Below, piece after piece: positions 16,618 through 25,718 of a DNA stretch of 64,000 nt. Location of the stretch: contig JAGOME010000001.1 in NCBI GenBank assembly GCA_017993715.1, positions 1 to 64,000 of the forward strand, written 5' to 3'. Both the position numbers and the translations under genes were made by a program. The notes beneath the pieces were generated by a model. The model did no database searches and was not told where the DNA came from. It worked only from the letters and a program-made list of their open reading frames with translations. The stretch is from Phycicoccus sp. (GTDB lineage: Bacteria > Actinomycetota > Actinomycetes > Actinomycetales > Dermatophilaceae). Every line of letters starts with the position of its first letter. Position 1 is the first letter of the stretch.

Positions 16618-17957
16618 CGGTCGGGGGTCTCGTCATCCACCCCAGCAGGCACGTCCACGCGGACCCGGACGTCGTCTTGGGCAGGGGCATCGACCCCAGC
16701 GGGCCGCTCGATCTCGAGCAGGGACTCTTGCAGCAGTGCCTGCGCTGCCTCGATGACGAGCTGCTCCGACTGCGGATGTGGCCCAATGCTCTCGACGGCG
16801 AGGGTGTGCAACTGGCCCAAGGTGAGCGGCTCGCTGGCCAAGAGCCACACATGCGCGCTCAGCCCCCCGAGCGCGATCGGCCGATGGCCGCGCAGGAGCA
16901 ACACGTCGCCCTGGCTGGAGATCGCGTCGGAGAACGGTGCCCGGCGCACCAGGCTTGCCCACTCCAGGTCTGCACGAACCTCGACCTGCGTCTCATCCGA
17001 GGAAGGGTCCGCAGTGGGACGCACGAGGTCCTCGACGTCCGGGTCGCCGGGGATGTGGGTCCACTCCGGCGCCAACCCGTCGCGTCGAGGATCATGCTCG
17101 GCGAGCTCGGCGATGACGTCCAAGCAGGCATCGATCTCGGAGTAGGCAAGTCGATAAGGTCCGCCGTTGCGGATGAGCGCCTCGGCCAGCCGTCGTAGGG
17201 GGGCAGCAAGTTTGGGCAGAGCCGAGGTCTCGGGGAGCACGGCCAAGGCGGCCTCGACGAGCCCGATTGCTTCGATCCGGGGATCAGCCTCGTCGGGGTC
17301 ACGGACGAGGACGACCACGGCACCCAGACGCAGGCCTTCGGGCGGCACCAGGAGGTCGAGCTCGTTGGGAGAGTGCTCGATCTTGGCGTGACTTTGCTGC
17401 GGGTCGGTGATGATCGACAGGGGCTTGGGGTACGGACTCACGCTGAAGTCGTCCTCGATCACCACCGTCTCGTCGGTGACATAACCGAGTCGGCGGCCGA
17501 GGTGCGTTGCTGCGGTCGTCTTACCGGTGCCGGACTTGCCGACGAGAGCGACGACGTCACCCGTCCCGCCCGCGACCCCGACGGCATGGAGCATGAGCGC
17601 CTCCCCGGTACGCCGACGCACCCCGGCCAGCGTGAACGCGCGAGAGACGGCATACGGGATGGCGTCGGGGGCCTCGGGGACGACCACCCGATCCAGCGGG
17701 AGATCGTCGCCGCCCAGCGACCGCGTGATGACAAAGGGGAGCCGCTCGCCCACGCCAGGGTCCGGATCGACGAGGGGTTGGTCGACCGTTGCGGAACCGA
17801 CCACGGCGGGATCGACGAGGTCGGCAGCGAGCGGGCCGGCACCGACCGGATCGGTCCGCGACCAAAGGTCGCGCAGATGCACGGCCATCTCCGCGTCGAT
17901 ACGTGACGTGTCGAACCACCATGAGAGGCCGAACGCCTCGACGGGAAACCCGAGCAC
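16614..17957 (-). CDS. HPr-kinase-like P-loop ATPase
   Basis: This 447-residue protein has a P-loop VALVGKSGTGKTT near residues 179-191. The surrounding pattern (MLHAVGV before it, YVTDETVVIEDD after it) resembles the HprK/PckA-like fold, in which a nucleotide-binding domain follows a substrate-shaped N-terminus. A typical HPr kinase would keep a strictly conserved C-terminal loop that I do not recognise, so the substrate is not predicted. It overlaps the downstream ligase by 4 nt. Homologues in actinobacteria are mostly annotated as hypothetical. It is divergent from the App1 gene, with about 60 bp between. Confidence 0.65.
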   Translation of the reverse strand: MLGFPVEAFGLSWWFDTSRIDAEMAVHLRDLWSRTDPVGAGPLAADLVDPAVVGSATVDQPLVDPDPGVGERLPFVITRSLGGDDLPLDRVVVPEAPDAIPYAVSRAFTLAGVRRRTGEALMLHAVGVAGGTGDVVALVGKSGTGKTTAATHLGRRLGYVTDETVVIEDDFSVSPYPKPLSIITDPQQSHAKIEHSPNELDLLVPPEGLRLGAVVVLVRDPDEADPRIEAIGLVEAALAVLPETSALPKLAAPLRRLAEALIRNGGPYRLAYSEIDACLDVIAELAEHDPRRDGLAPEWTHIPGDPDVEDLVRPTADPSSDETQVEVRADLEWASLVRRAPFSDAISSQGDVLLLRGHRPIALGGLSAHVWLLASEPLTLGQLHTLAVESIGPHPQSEQLVIEAAQALLQESLLEIERPAGVDAPAQDDVRVRVDVPAGVDDETPDR

Positions 17958-18017
17958 GCACCCAACCTATCGCCGCCGGACCGAGGTTGCGTCATGGCTT
18001 GCTCTACGCTCGGGACC

Positions 18018-19121
18018 ATGCCTCGACCGCACGCCGCCGCGATCATCGAGGACGCCTGGAACCGGCGCAAGGCAGGGCTCTTGGCGGACCGCGGATGGGG
18101 CTTCCGGCTGCTGCCATTCACCGGCTACGGCAGCCCGATGTTCGTGCGAGTGTTGGGCCGAGTGGTCATGACCCGCCCGGACGGCGGCTCCACGCGGACC
18201 CCCGCGCGAGCCCCGCATCTTGAAGGTGACGACAGGCGCGGCTGGCGCTCGTTCTTCACCGCACCGGTCGCGGACGCGGCGATCACCGTGGTGGTCGGGG
18301 ACCAGCGCGTCGCGGCGCGCAGCGACCGGTCCGGACTCATCGACGTGACCGTACGCGGGCATGGCCTGGCTCCGGGGTGGCGACGCATTCGCATCGAGGC
18401 CGACGGCGCGCACCCGATCGAGGCCGACGTTCTCATCGTCGGGTCTCGGGTCACCCTTGGCATCGTCAGTGACATCGACGACACCGTGCTGTCGACGTCG
18501 CTCCCGCGCCCCCTCATCGCCGCCTGGAACACGTTCTTGCGCACCGAGGGCAGCCGACGACCGGTGTCGGGGATGGCCACGCTCTATCGAGAGTTGCGCG
18601 CCGTCAACCCCGACATCCCCGTCTTCTACGTGTCGACCGGGGCCTGGAACACCGCCTCTCAATTGCGCCGCTTCATGCGTCGCAACGGGCTGCCCGAGGG
18701 CCCCATGCTGCTCACCGACTGGGGACCGACCCAAACGGGCTGGTTCCGCTCAGGACAGCAACACAAACAGGCCTCACTGCATCGGCTGGCTCGCGACTAC
18801 CCCCAGATCTCGTGGCTGCTCGTGGGCGACGACGGCCAGCACGATCCCAAGATCTATGCGGCCTTTGCCAAGGCCAAGCCCGCGAGTGTCACGGCCATCG
18901 CGATCCGCGAGTTGTCAACGAGTGAGCAGGTCCTCTCCCACGGGTTGCCGGTCGCCAACGACCAGCTCGACCCGGCACCGGTGGAGGAGCTCACCGTGCC
19001 GGTCGTGCGCGCCCCGGACGGCTACGGCCTGGCTCGCCAGTTGCGACCCCTGATCGCCTCGGTCTCCGCGCGGCGCGGCCGGTTCGCGGTCGACCACCTG
19101 GTGGGGGCCGACGATGCCTGA
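18018..19121 (+). CDS. App1-family phosphatase (DUF2183)
   Basis: This 367-residue protein has the HAD-type motif SDIDDTVL near residues 152-159, which gives App1 (phosphatidate phosphatase) proteins their catalytic Asp pair. Later come FYVSTGAWNT and LLVGDDGQHDPKIY, corresponding to HAD motifs II and IV. The N-terminal half is a beta-rich domain. The family dephosphorylates lipids such as phosphatidate in yeast; the bacterial role is not settled. I chose ATG 18018 over an in-frame GTG/ATG 24 nt upstream. The 3' end overlaps the glycosylase gene by 8 nt, so the two probably form an operon. Confidence 0.85.
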   Translation: MPRPHAAAIIEDAWNRRKAGLLADRGWGFRLLPFTGYGSPMFVRVLGRVVMTRPDGGSTRTPARAPHLEGDDRRGWRSFFTAPVADAAITVVVGDQRVAARSDRSGLIDVTVRGHGLAPGWRRIRIEADGAHPIEADVLIVGSRVTLGIVSDIDDTVLSTSLPRPLIAAWNTFLRTEGSRRPVSGMATLYRELRAVNPDIPVFYVSTGAWNTASQLRRFMRRNGLPEGPMLLTDWGPTQTGWFRSGQQHKQASLHRLARDYPQISWLLVGDDGQHDPKIYAAFAKAKPASVTAIAIRELSTSEQVLSHGLPVANDQLDPAPVEELTVPVVRAPDGYGLARQLRPLIASVSARRGRFAVDHLVGADDA

Positions 19122-19974
19122 GCTCCCCGAAGTCCAGGCCCTGGTCCACTTCCTCGGCGAGCGGCTCGACGGGCTAGCCGTGACCGGGGTGGAGCTCGGG
19201 TCGTTCTCGGTCCTCAAGACCTTCGATCCACCCCCCTCGGCGCTCGTCGGCGCGCCCGTGACGGGGGTGGATCGGCATGGCAAGTTCATCGATATCGACT
19301 GTGGCGGAACGCACTTCGTGTTTCATCTGGCTCGGGCGGGGTGGCTGCGCTGGTCTGATGTCGCACCCAAGGCGATGCTGCGACCCGGAAAGTCTCCGAT
19401 CGACCTCCGCATGCGCTTTGACGACGGGTCGAGTTTCGACCTGACCGAGGCTGGCACCCGCAAGCGGCTCGCCGCCTACGTCGTCCACTCCCCCGCCGAT
19501 GTGCCGGGCATCGCGTCGCTGGGACCGGATCCGTTGTCGGACGACTTCACGCGCGGCGCCTTCGCGGCGATCCTCACCGGACAGCGCACCCAGATCAAAG
19601 GGTTGCTGCGCAACCAGTCCGTCATCGCGGGCATCGGCAACGCCTACTCTGACGAGATCCTGCACGTGGCCAAGCTGTCGCCGTTTGCCATCTCCGCAAA
19701 GCTCTCAGACGAGGAGGTCACGCGTCTCTACGACGCCCTCCGCTCGACGCTGGCCTCGGCGATCCATGCCGCCTCCGGCAAGCCGGCCACGGAGCTCAAG
19801 GACGCCAAGCGCGCCGGGATGCGAGTGCACGGGCGCACCGGGCAGACCTGCCCCGAGTGCGCAGACGTCGTGCGCGAAGTGTCCTTCGCCGACTCGTCAC
19901 TGCAGTACTGCGCCACCTGCCAGACCGCAGGCAAGCCCCTGGCCGATCGCCGCACGTCCAAGTTCCTCAAGTAA
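19114..19974 (+). CDS. Fpg/Nei-family DNA glycosylase
   Basis: This 286-residue base-excision repair enzyme starts MPELPEV, giving the catalytic N-terminal proline after Met removal and Glu at the next position. NQSVIAGIGNAYSDEIL is the conserved helix-two-turn-helix. The C-terminal zinc finger has cysteines in CPEC and CATC, separated by about 20 residues, and ends in RTSKFLK. The family removes oxidised purines or pyrimidines and nicks the abasic site. I cannot separate Fpg (MutM) from Nei by eye. It overlaps the App1 gene by 8 nt, which is its only evident operon partner. Confidence 0.93.
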   Translation: MPELPEVQALVHFLGERLDGLAVTGVELGSFSVLKTFDPPPSALVGAPVTGVDRHGKFIDIDCGGTHFVFHLARAGWLRWSDVAPKAMLRPGKSPIDLRMRFDDGSSFDLTEAGTRKRLAAYVVHSPADVPGIASLGPDPLSDDFTRGAFAAILTGQRTQIKGLLRNQSVIAGIGNAYSDEILHVAKLSPFAISAKLSDEEVTRLYDALRSTLASAIHAASGKPATELKDAKRAGMRVHGRTGQTCPECADVVREVSFADSSLQYCATCQTAGKPLADRRTSKFLK

Positions 19975-20026
19975 CACCTTGGCCTGGCGGACCCTCACGC
20001 GTCACGACGGACGGGCTGCACGCCAG

Positions 20027-20872
20027 CTAACCCGCGAGGTCCAGGGCCAAGAGGAAGTCCGATACTCGCGGCCCGAGGTCGTCGGCCAGGGTCACCAGTC
20101 CCAGGTGGCCGTCGTCGTAGACGTGCAACTGGGCATGGGGCAGGAGCGCGGCCATGACACGCGCGTTAATGAGCGGGATGAGCGGGTCATCGACTCCGGC
20201 CAGGATGAGCACCGGTTGGCGGATAAGCGGGAGGGCGGGCAAGGACGACCAGCCGACTCCGGCGAGCAACTGGAAGACATAGCCCCGGGTGGAGCCGAGC
20301 CGCTCGGGCTCCATCAGCAACTCACGGACCCGACTCGGGTGGGTCCGCAACGTCCCGCCGTAGATGGTGCCCGCGATAGCGCGCGCATAGCCAGGGTCGC
20401 GATAGCGGCGAGGGGTGAGCATCTTAGACAGGACGCGCGGGTGCGCAGGCACCATCAGCCCGCCGGTCGCGGTGGCCACGAGGACCACTCGACGGCAGCG
20501 ACGTCGGTGTTGGAAGGCCAGTTGCTGGGCCAGTCCGCCACCCCAGGAGATGCCCAGCACGTCGTACCGGTCGTGCCCGAGACGCGTCATGAGGTGATCC
20601 ACCAGCGCGGCCATCATCGCGTAGGTATAGGGCACCGGTGGTGTCGGTGAGCCGCCAACCCCAGGGATGTCGAAGCGGATGACCTCGATGCGGGGATCGA
20701 CGGTGTCGACGAAGGGCTGTAGCAACTCCAGGCTGGCCCCGATCCCGTTGCATACCAGCAGTGGCAGGCCAGGCTCAGTGCCGGGGCGGATGTTGACCCG
20801 GATGTCGAGCCCCCACACCCGGACCACCTTGTGGTGCACGGCGGGTGAGGCCGGTGCGGTCGGCGCCGTCAC
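20027..20872 (-). CDS. phaZ: Alpha/beta hydrolase, intracellular PHA depolymerase candidate
   Basis: This 281-residue alpha/beta hydrolase has a nucleophile elbow GISWGG with the serine near residue 109, which is the box of Pseudomonas-type intracellular PhaZ. VLILAGVDDPLIPLINA supplies the acid and DDGHLGL the histidine. It is the second gene of a leftward pair 108 bp downstream of phaC, so a role in mobilising stored polyhydroxyalkanoate is likely. The start is GTG with a weak ribosome-binding site. A related hydrolase function cannot be excluded from sequence alone. Confidence 0.82.
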   Translation of the reverse strand: MTAPTAPASPAVHHKVVRVWGLDIRVNIRPGTEPGLPLLVCNGIGASLELLQPFVDTVDPRIEVIRFDIPGVGGSPTPPVPYTYAMMAALVDHLMTRLGHDRYDVLGISWGGGLAQQLAFQHRRRCRRVVLVATATGGLMVPAHPRVLSKMLTPRRYRDPGYARAIAGTIYGGTLRTHPSRVRELLMEPERLGSTRGYVFQLLAGVGWSSLPALPLIRQPVLILAGVDDPLIPLINARVMAALLPHAQLHVYDDGHLGLVTLADDLGPRVSDFLLALDLAG

Positions 20873-20980
20873 GCGAACACCCCGAGCCCGACAGGGGTCG
20901 AGTGGAGGTGTGTGGGTGTGCTCATGGCCCTGCTCCTGAGGTGGGTGGTCGCCGGATCGGCCAGGAGGTCACGCGTGCGA

Positions 20981-22693
20981 TCAGCTGTCGTAGACGTACG
21001 TACCGGGGGCGGCTTCGAGCGCGGGGTGCTGCATGCTGCCGACCTCGGATGGCGCAGGCTTGGTCTCGGGGAAGCGATCCGTCAGCCACTGCGCAACGTC
21101 GGCCCACCACGTGCCCTGCTCGGTGGTCGCCTGCGCACGCCAGGCCGCAGCGGTCGGGGGGTTGTCGGCCGCGACCTGGAAGCCCGACTTGGGGTTGCCG
21201 GGAGGGTTGACCAGCGCCGCGATGTGGCCGCTGTTGGAGAGCACGAACCGGGTCTTGCCGCCGAGCAGCTGCGTTGTGCCGTAGCAGCTTTCCCACGGGG
21301 TGATGTGGTCCGCCACCCCGGCGACGATGTAGGAATCGACCGTGATGCTGCCCAGATCAATGGGGACCCCAAAGAGCTTCTGCTCTCCAGGGTGGACCAG
21401 CGCGTTGCTCAGCGAGAGGTCAACGAAGTCGGCGTGCAGGGCAGCGGGCATACGCGTGGTATCCGAGTTCCAGAAGAGGATGTCGAAGGCGGGGGGCCGC
21501 TTGCCCAGGAGGTAGTTGTTGACCCAGTAGTTCCAGATCAGGTCCCGGGGCCGCAGCCAGGCGAAGACCTCCGCGAGCTCCCGCCCATCGACGTAGCCGC
21601 GTCGCTTGGATCGGGCCTTGGCGACCCGGGCCGTCTCGGGGCCGGTCAGGGCCCCGGCCATCCCGGCACGCCGGTTGTCGATGACCGTCACGGCCAGGAG
21701 GAATGCCGCAATCCGGTCCTGGCGTCCCGTCTGGGCGAGATACGCGGCGGTCATCGAGGCGAGAATGCCGCCCGAGCAGATCCCGGCGAGGACGGACTGG
21801 GGACTGCCGGTGATCTCCTCGACGACATCGAGGGCCTGGATGATCGCCTCGGCGTAGGTCTCGATGTTCCAGGCGGCATGTCGGGCATCCGGGTTGCGCC
21901 ACGACATGACGAACATCTGGCGGCCCTCGCGCACCGTGAACTCGATGAGGCTGCGCCCGGGAGCGAGGTCGATGGCATAGAACTTGTTGATCGTCGGCGG
22001 GACGACGAGGACCGGGACGACATGCACCTCCTGCGTCTGGGGTGCGTACGAGACCAGTTCGAAGACCTCGTTGCGGAAGACCACGGCGCCCGGCGTCGCG
22101 GCGATGTTGTTGCCGACCTCGAACCCGCGGGAATCGACCATCTCGGGGATGCGGGGTGCGGCGACGAGATCCTTGAGGAGTTGGGTGCCACCTCGCACGA
22201 GGCTCTCGCCGCCGGTATTGATCGCTTCTTTGGCGGATGCTGGGTTGACCAGCGGGAGGTTGCTTGGCGACAGCAGGTCGTTGAGGTTGTCCACGAGGAA
22301 CTCCACGCGCATCCGGTCGCGCCAGTCCAGGTCGGCGTCCTGGACGAGTTGGGTGGCGGTGTTGCCGGTCGCCAGATACAGCTGCAGGGCACGCTTGAGG
22401 AGCGGGTTGCCGGCCCAGGCCTCGTCGGCGAAGCGGCGGTCCTTGCGCTCAGGCGCGAGACCGGAGGCGCCGACAGCGATCTTGGCCGTCTCGGTGCCGA
22501 GGTCGGTCAGCCGCTTGAGGGTGGTTGCGGGGCGCTGAGCGAGATGCCAGGCCCAGGTGGCTGTCGAGGAGTCGGGCAGGAACCTGCCGGCGACTGACCT
22601 GCCGGGTTCGACCAGGAGCGCATCGAGGGGGGCCGCCTGGTCTGCGAGGTCCGGCGTGGCGGACGTGGCGTTCGTCGTCGGGACGGGGCTCAC
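20981..22693 (-). CDS. phaC: Polyhydroxyalkanoate synthase
   Basis: This 570-residue synthase polymerises 3-hydroxyacyl-CoA into storage polyester at the granule surface. The lipase-like box has cysteine in place of serine (AGICSGGI, Cys near residue 305), the hallmark of PhaC. The aspartate lies in VAGVADHITPW and the histidine in SNSGHIAALVNPPGNPK. The length suits class I/II enzymes, which need no PhaE or PhaR partner. phaZ follows on the same strand, and a PucR-type regulator diverges upstream. No phasin, phaA or phaB gene is in the window. Confidence 0.95.
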   Translation of the reverse strand: MSPVPTTNATSATPDLADQAAPLDALLVEPGRSVAGRFLPDSSTATWAWHLAQRPATTLKRLTDLGTETAKIAVGASGLAPERKDRRFADEAWAGNPLLKRALQLYLATGNTATQLVQDADLDWRDRMRVEFLVDNLNDLLSPSNLPLVNPASAKEAINTGGESLVRGGTQLLKDLVAAPRIPEMVDSRGFEVGNNIAATPGAVVFRNEVFELVSYAPQTQEVHVVPVLVVPPTINKFYAIDLAPGRSLIEFTVREGRQMFVMSWRNPDARHAAWNIETYAEAIIQALDVVEEITGSPQSVLAGICSGGILASMTAAYLAQTGRQDRIAAFLLAVTVIDNRRAGMAGALTGPETARVAKARSKRRGYVDGRELAEVFAWLRPRDLIWNYWVNNYLLGKRPPAFDILFWNSDTTRMPAALHADFVDLSLSNALVHPGEQKLFGVPIDLGSITVDSYIVAGVADHITPWESCYGTTQLLGGKTRFVLSNSGHIAALVNPPGNPKSGFQVAADNPPTAAAWRAQATTEQGTWWADVAQWLTDRFPETKPAPSEVGSMQHPALEAAPGTYVYDS

Positions 22694-22803
22694 GGCATTC
22701 TCCAGGGTTCGTCAGACGTGGCATGTATGTTGTTCTGAACAAGTCTGCAGGGCGAGATCTGTCGGGCGATATGGGTTGGGCCACGAAAAGGCCAGACGAG
22801 GCA

Positions 22804-22819
22804 TTGTGGTCACGCACAA
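22804..22819. promoter_or_regulatory. Short dyad before the PucR gene
   Basis: TTGTG-GTCACG-CACAA has perfect 5-bp arms and lies 20-36 bp upstream of the PucR-type regulator, in the intergenic region shared with phaC. It could be its own operator. The arms are short, so chance occurrence is possible. Confidence 0.3.
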
Positions 22820-22839
22820 AGCGCCCTAGCGTTCGAGGT

Positions 22840-24027
22840 ATGCCGACGAGCAGATTCGACCCCACCGTCACGGCCCTGAGCGTCGACCTCCTCACGGAGA
22901 TCCCCGAGCTGAGCGAGCGGCTCGTGGAGCGCATCCGCGCCGAGATCCCCCTCTATCAGGAGGCCACGCTCGTGGGGGTGGAGCAACTCGCGGCCTCGTG
23001 TCGGCTCAATCTCCGCTACATCCTCAGCACGCTCGTCGCGGCACCGTTGCCGGCGATGGGGTCGCCGTACGAGACGGGGGTGGAGCGAGCGGCGTCCGGC
23101 GTGCCGTATGCCGCGGTGCTGCAGGCCTTCCGGATCGGCGGGCGGTTCGTGTGGGAGCTGCTCGTCGAACGGGCGGCGCCTGAGGTGCGCGATCGGCTGC
23201 TCCTCGCGGCGGCCGAGGTGTGGTCGGTGACCGATGACCTGTCCGCGCAGGTCACCGAGGGGTATCGCGAGGCATTCACGCAGGTGGCGCTGCGGGACGA
23301 CCTGCGGCGGGCGGCGCTGCTGGGCTCCCTGTTGGACGACAACCCGATCCCCGGCAGCGCCGCTCTCGCGGAGTCGGCACGCATGCTCGGGCTGGACCCA
23401 TCAGCGGGATTCGTCGTGGTGGTCGTGCGCGGCGGCGAGGGCGAGGAGGCCCCGCTGCCTGGCGCGCAGGAGTGGCTGCGACGGCGGCAGGTCACGTCGG
23501 CGTGGCGCCTCGAGGGGTCGGTCCAGGAGGGGCTGGTGGAGCTGCGGGCCGGCTTCGGCGCCGCGCAGGTGCACGAGGCGCTGGAGCGGGCGGGCGGCGG
23601 GCGGTCTGGGGTGAGCGAGGTGTTCGCTGGACTCGACCGTGCGCAGCTGGGGTTGCAACAGGCGCGCCTGGCGTGCGCGGCGGCGACTCCGGGCTCCACC
23701 GAGGTGGTCTCCTTCGATGGTGGCGCGCCGGCGATCCTGTTGGCGGCGCGGCCGCAGTCAGCGGCGGAGTACGCCTCGACGGTGCTCGCGCCTGTGTTCG
23801 CGATGCCCATGTCCGAGCGAGCCGCCCTGGTGGAGACGATCCGGACGTGGCTGGCCCATGCAGGGTCAACGTCGGCAGCTGCGGAGGCGTTGTTCCTGCA
23901 CCGCAATACGGTGCGCTATCGGCTGCGCCGGCTCGAAGAGCTGACGGGGCTGGAGCTGGGCCGGCCGATCGACGCGGCTCGGCTGCATTGGGCGCTGGAG
24001 GCGGCCCGGATCACGGGGCTGGCGTAG
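22840..24027 (+). CDS. PucR/CdaR-type transcriptional regulator
   Basis: This 395-residue regulator ends in the PucR C-terminal helix-turn-helix (AEALFLHRNTVRYRLRRLEELTG, abbreviated here). Its N-terminal part is helical (RILSTLVAAPLP; GVERAASGVPYAAVLQAFR), like the RsbT-co-antagonist-type domain common in such proteins. ATG 22840 is preceded by GTTCGAGG, a modest ribosome-binding site, and the long upstream open frame has no family similarity. It diverges from phaC over 146 bp, so it probably regulates polyhydroxyalkanoate synthesis, as PucR-type neighbours do in related actinobacteria. The effector is unknown. Confidence 0.85.
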   Translation: MPTSRFDPTVTALSVDLLTEIPELSERLVERIRAEIPLYQEATLVGVEQLAASCRLNLRYILSTLVAAPLPAMGSPYETGVERAASGVPYAAVLQAFRIGGRFVWELLVERAAPEVRDRLLLAAAEVWSVTDDLSAQVTEGYREAFTQVALRDDLRRAALLGSLLDDNPIPGSAALAESARMLGLDPSAGFVVVVVRGGEGEEAPLPGAQEWLRRRQVTSAWRLEGSVQEGLVELRAGFGAAQVHEALERAGGGRSGVSEVFAGLDRAQLGLQQARLACAAATPGSTEVVSFDGGAPAILLAARPQSAAEYASTVLAPVFAMPMSERAALVETIRTWLAHAGSTSAAAEALFLHRNTVRYRLRRLEELTGLELGRPIDAARLHWALEAARITGLA

Positions 24028-24144
24028 TGCTGGGTGATGGCCTCGGCGGTCCCGGTGCAGGGTCCGACACGTCCAGTTGCACTCGCATCTGGGCCGGCTG
24101 GGTCGCGGGCTACCGGAGAGCGGTCTGATGGCTTCACCCGCATC

Positions 24145-24227
24145 GGTTACCGCTGAGTACTGCAGTGAGGGCAGCGGTTACCCCTTAGTACATGTGGTGG
24201 ATGCCCCGTTTACTAAGGGGTAACCGC
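24145..24227. promoter_or_regulatory. Three-copy palindromic cluster (operator array or element end)
   Basis: GCGGTTACCCCTTAGTA (24174-24190) and its exact complement (24211-24227) form a perfect 17-bp inverted repeat with a 20-base loop. A third, direct copy GGTTACCGCTGAGTAC at 24145-24160 matches 14 of 16 bases. It lies 140-220 bp before the AAA ATPase gene. There is no T-run, so a simple terminator is unlikely. A multi-site operator, or the end of a lost mobile element, would fit. Confidence 0.6.
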
Positions 24228-24235
24228 CGCCATAG

Positions 24236-24257
24236 TTCCTGGGCGATTGCCCAGGAA
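24236..24257. terminator. Stem-loop, possible terminator
   Basis: TTCCTGGGC and GCCCAGGAA pair perfectly around a GATT loop. It lies 209 bp after the PucR stop and has no T-run, so it may instead act on the mRNA leader of the AAA ATPase. Confidence 0.4.
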
Positions 24258-24319
24258 CGCGCGCGCCCCGCTCGGGCTGCGGCCGGCGCTCGCCGAACGA
24301 CACGGCATACCGGTTTCTG

Positions 24320-24349
24320 GGGATATATGCCGTTTGTGCTAGATATCCC
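24320..24349. promoter_or_regulatory. Dyad overlapping the AAA ATPase promoter
   Basis: GGGATAT and ATATCCC form 7-bp arms 16 bases apart in an AT-rich patch 16-45 bp before the ATPase start codon, where a promoter would lie. This is probably an operator. The binding protein is unknown. Confidence 0.4.
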
Positions 24350-24364
24350 TATACCCTCCAATCC

Positions 24365-25594
24365 ATGGACCCGATCCGCAATCCCTACGCGCCTGGCGCG
24401 GGCCAGCGCCCGCCGGAGTTGGCGGGGCGCGACGAGCAGCTCGCGGCATTCGATGTCGTGCTGGAACGGGTGGCGCGCGGCCGGCCCGAGCGGTCGATTG
24501 TCCTGACCGGGCTGCGAGGCGTGGGCAAGACGGTGCTACTCAATGCGCTGCGATCGGCGGCGGTGCGGGCGGGCTGGGGCACGGGCAAACTCGAGGCCCG
24601 GCCCGACCAGTCACTGCGGCGACCCCTGGCCTCGGCACTGCACCAGGCGATCCGCGAGCTCGGGCCGTCCGGAGGCGCCGGGGAGCACGCGCTCGGGGTG
24701 GTGCGGTCGTTCGCGCAGAAGGAATCGGGAGCCGGGGCCAAGCTACGCGATCGCTGGAACCCCGGGATCTCGGCGCCCGCCGTCGCCGGTCGCGCGGACT
24801 CTGGGGATGTGGAGATCGACCTCGTCGAGTTGCTGTCCGATGTGGGCGGGATGGCGCAAGACACGGGGCGCGGGGTGGCGATCTTCATCGACGAGATGCA
24901 GGATCTCGGAGCGGACGACGTGTCGGCGCTCTGCGCGGCGTGTCACGAGATCGCCCAGGCGGGGCTGCCGCTCGTGATCGTCGGGGCTGGGTTGCCCCAT
25001 CTACCGGCGGTGCTATCAGCGTCGAAGTCGTACTCGGAGAGGCTCTTTCGGTATGTGCGGATCGATCGCCTGGATCGCTTAGCTGCAGACCTGGCGTTGG
25101 TGGCGCCGGCTCAGGATGAGGGGGCGGGCTACTCCCCCGATGCCCTGGGCGAGTTGTATGCCGTGACGGGTGGCTATCCGTATTTCCTGCAGGCCTATGG
25201 AAAGGCGGTGTGGGACAAGGCAACCGCGACACCCATCACGCTCGAAGACGTGCGGGTGGCGGCGCCGGAGGCAGAGGCGGAGCTGGCTGTGGGGTTCTTT
25301 GGGTCCCGCTACGAGCGGGCCACGCCGGCCGAGCGGGACTACCTGCGGGCGATGGCGGAGGTGGCTGACGCGCTGTCTGGGGCAGGAGGCGAGGGCTCCG
25401 GGCTGGCCGGTGGTCGAGGGTGGGTCGATGCGGTGCCGACGGCTGAGGTGGCGCGGGTGCTGGGCAAGCGCCCGCAGTCGCTATCGCCGGCCAGGGATGC
25501 GCTCCTGAAGAAGGGGCTGATCTACTCCGGCGAGCGCGGGCAGATCGCATTCACGGTGCCGCACTTCGGAAAGTACCTGCTCGACCAGGCCTGA
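24365..25594 (+). CDS. AAA/Orc1-like ATPase
   Basis: This 409-residue ATPase has a Walker A LTGLRGVGKTVLLNAL near residues 47-62 and a Walker B GVAIFIDEMQDL near 172-183. The fold resembles archaeal-type or STAND AAA ATPases, ending in a winged helix (VARVLGKRPQSLSPARDALLKKGLIY). Such proteins are widespread in actinobacteria as lone genes, and some sit beside toxins or nucleases. ATG 24365 fits the promoter dyad just upstream. No operon partner is evident: the next gene runs the other way. Its function is unknown; a regulatory or defence ATPase would fit. Confidence 0.75.
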   Translation: MDPIRNPYAPGAGQRPPELAGRDEQLAAFDVVLERVARGRPERSIVLTGLRGVGKTVLLNALRSAAVRAGWGTGKLEARPDQSLRRPLASALHQAIRELGPSGGAGEHALGVVRSFAQKESGAGAKLRDRWNPGISAPAVAGRADSGDVEIDLVELLSDVGGMAQDTGRGVAIFIDEMQDLGADDVSALCAACHEIAQAGLPLVIVGAGLPHLPAVLSASKSYSERLFRYVRIDRLDRLAADLALVAPAQDEGAGYSPDALGELYAVTGGYPYFLQAYGKAVWDKATATPITLEDVRVAAPEAEAELAVGFFGSRYERATPAERDYLRAMAEVADALSGAGGEGSGLAGGRGWVDAVPTAEVARVLGKRPQSLSPARDALLKKGLIYSGERGQIAFTVPHFGKYLLDQA

Positions 25595-25718
25595 CAGCAG
25601 TGTCAGCGGGCAGCGACTTTGGGAAATACTCGCGAGTTCGGGACACGTGGGACAGATCGGCCACTTCCGCGGAGGACTCGGGGACACCTGCGACGGAATC
25701 TGGGACTGGTGCTCTCGG

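Noticed and set aside
14932-17145. Long open frame (over 700 codons) on the plus strand opposite the ligase and HPr-kinase-like genes
   Set aside because: Antisense shadow of two well-supported genes in GC-rich DNA; no family pattern, no ribosome-binding site, Arg/Gly/Pro-rich translation.
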